From IMG/VR virus record IMGVR_UViG_3300032236_000747, positions 124,001 through 188,000 of that record: a stretch of DNA of 64,000 bases, one strand, 5' to 3'. The stretch comes from a virus. Of this stretch, positions 62,787 through 64,000 are shown piece after piece (within the stretch, counting starts at the first letter, position 1; every line of letters begins with the position of its first letter). A program made the position numbers and the translations under genes. The notes below the pieces were generated by a model. It saw nothing but the letters and a program-made list of their open reading frames with translations, searched no databases and was not told where the DNA came from.

Positions 62787-64000
62787 ATGGCCAAGCAACT
62801 ACAACGGATTTATAGTTTCACCCCAGGAATAGCGGGTGCTGGAACGATTCAGATTCCCGGAAAAGTAGATTTAAATCAACTATTATTGATCACTAATGCT
62901 ACGACTAACGGATTTTTATACAACTTCGCAGATCCCACATATGCAGGAACTACAATAACCTTTACTAGGGGTAATAGCACAGCTTTTCCGCAGACTGTTC
63001 AAAACACCGATGGTTATACAACCATCACCCTAGCTGTTGATACTAGTTCAATGTTGTCTAGCCACAACATTCAGATCTTTACAGAACGTCCTGAGATTAT
63101 CACACGCCCCTGGGCCATGGGCACAGACGCCTTTGAACGTACTCGTGTTGCAGCTCCACAGTCCATGCTTGACGCTGACTTTGAATATGGACTACAACCA
63201 ACCAAATGGCAACAGATTGAAACCATGCGTGGTTATCCTAGTATCTATGAAGTTCCGGGTACTGACCAGACTATTCTTAGTATTACCACTGACGCTAGCG
63301 GCGGCGGGGGTAATGATATACAAAGTTTGATTACAATTACCACTCAGTTCCCTCATAACCTAACGGTTGGTGGTGCTGTTACTGTTAATAATTTACAATC
63401 AACTATCACAGCATATGCTAGAGCACAAGGCAACTTTATTATCAATAGTACACCTAGTCCTAACACGTTGACCTACTATGCCAAGGGCAAGGTAGGTGTT
63501 AACAACGGTGATAGATTAGACAACGTCTACACTATTGTACGTAAAGGATTGTTCTACACTGGTTCTAGTATCGGAACTAGCACGTTTGTTACTGCTGGCA
63601 GTGGAGCAAGTACCACGGGTACAATAACCGTTACATTTGCTGCTAACCACGGATTAATACCTGGCGAAACGATTATCACTATTATTAACTCAGACAACGG
63701 CAGTAATAATCATAACCTATGTCAAGGTAGTTTTTACATTACATCAACACCTACTCCTACCACACTAACATATAATGCTCGCAACGTGGGTACTATTACC
63801 GGTACTCCTATCGGCGGAATATATGCTCGTCCTGATGCGTTCTTTGTACATAGACCCCTCGATGGCGGTGTTATGTTAGGCACAGGCGGTCCAAGTCATG
63901 GCTATCATGCGATACGTATGAGTAAGAAGTACATACGTTATCAGTCTGGTAAAGCAGTTAACTATAATACTGCGGCTCTGTTTGCTCCTAACTATGACCT
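62787..64000 (+). CDS. large virion structural protein (N-terminal part; continues past window)
   Basis: Open for 404 codons to the window edge. It begins MAKQLQRIYSFTPGIAGAGT and contains ERPEIITRPWAMGTDAFERT, then DADFEYGLQPTKWQQIETMR and GYPSIYEVPGTDQ. Further on come FFVHRPLDGGVMLGTGGPSH and AIRMSKKYIRYQSGKAV. These blocks match a large conserved structural protein of cyanophages and related marine T4-like phages, which has no clear T4 counterpart and probably belongs to the baseplate or a tail appendage. Two Ig-like or beta-sandwich segments (ITVTFAANHGLIPGE type) lie between them. A late-promoter-like box and GGAG precede the start. Confidence 0.75.
   Translation, partial: MAKQLQRIYSFTPGIAGAGTIQIPGKVDLNQLLLITNATTNGFLYNFADPTYAGTTITFTRGNSTAFPQTVQNTDGYTTITLAVDTSSMLSSHNIQIFTERPEIITRPWAMGTDAFERTRVAAPQSMLDADFEYGLQPTKWQQIETMRGYPSIYEVPGTDQTILSITTDASGGGGNDIQSLITITTQFPHNLTVGGAVTVNNLQSTITAYARAQGNFIINSTPSPNTLTYYAKGKVGVNNGDRLDNVYTIVRKGLFYTGSSIGTSTFVTAGSGASTTGTITVTFAANHGLIPGETIITIINSDNGSNNHNLCQGSFYITSTPTPTTLTYNARNVGTITGTPIGGIYARPDAFFVHRPLDGGVMLGTGGPSHGYHAIRMSKKYIRYQSGKAVNYNTAALFAPNYD

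Overview
The window is part of the genome of a T4-like tailed phage (myovirus). Its morphogenesis genes resemble those of the marine T4 relatives that infect cyanobacteria and SAR11-type bacteria. Evidence includes a gp55-type late sigma factor, the gp46/gp47 recombination nuclease, a gp20-gp21-gp22-gp23 head cluster, gp5/gp53/gp48-like and gp26-like baseplate genes, a tape-measure protein, and fiber proteins with N-termini typical of marine T4-like phages. There are no photosynthesis genes, tRNAs, integrase or other lysogeny genes. The host cannot be read from this sequence.

Layout. 1-4113 (minus strand): a baseplate hub operon with a gp5-like spike protein (cut by the window edge), a probable gp27-like hub protein, a short gp53-like wedge protein and a gp48/gp54-like tube-end protein. 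4169-9216 (plus): gp55, gp47, a 2-oxoglutarate/Fe(II) oxygenase, gp46, a small unknown gene and a GIY-YIG-type protein. Host-type sigma70 promoters stand before gp55 and gp47. 9217-9699: no gene, but a chain of hairpins that may be a structured RNA or leader. 9700-11850: an Ala/Gly/Gln-rich protein, then a minus-strand pair (gp26-like protein and a 72-residue protein). 11924-20454 (plus): tape measure, portal, small head protein, acidic prohead-core protein, prohead protease, scaffold and major capsid protein.

20455-62749: after two UUCG-loop terminators, each followed by a late-promoter-like box, comes about 41 kb of virion-surface and fiber genes. It includes a 1901-residue beta-helix protein with inserted helical repeats, several long fibers built on a GAL-V-GG motif, two proteins with lectin-like modules, three translationally coupled LamG-like proteins, and two giant proteins (2321 and 2472 residues) made largely of a 17-residue GNNxAIG repeat unusually rich in cysteine. 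62787-64000 is the start of another large structural protein.

How the parts fit. TATAAATA or near matches, the T4 late-promoter element read by gp55, precede many structural transcription units on both strands, and gp55 itself is encoded here behind a sigma70-type promoter. This suggests the usual early-to-late switch. The gp46/gp47 recombination machinery shares the genome with kilobases of tandem coding repeats. The repeats vary heavily at silent positions, which may protect them from recombinational collapse. The most unusual part of the window is this large, modular, partly duplicated adhesin locus.
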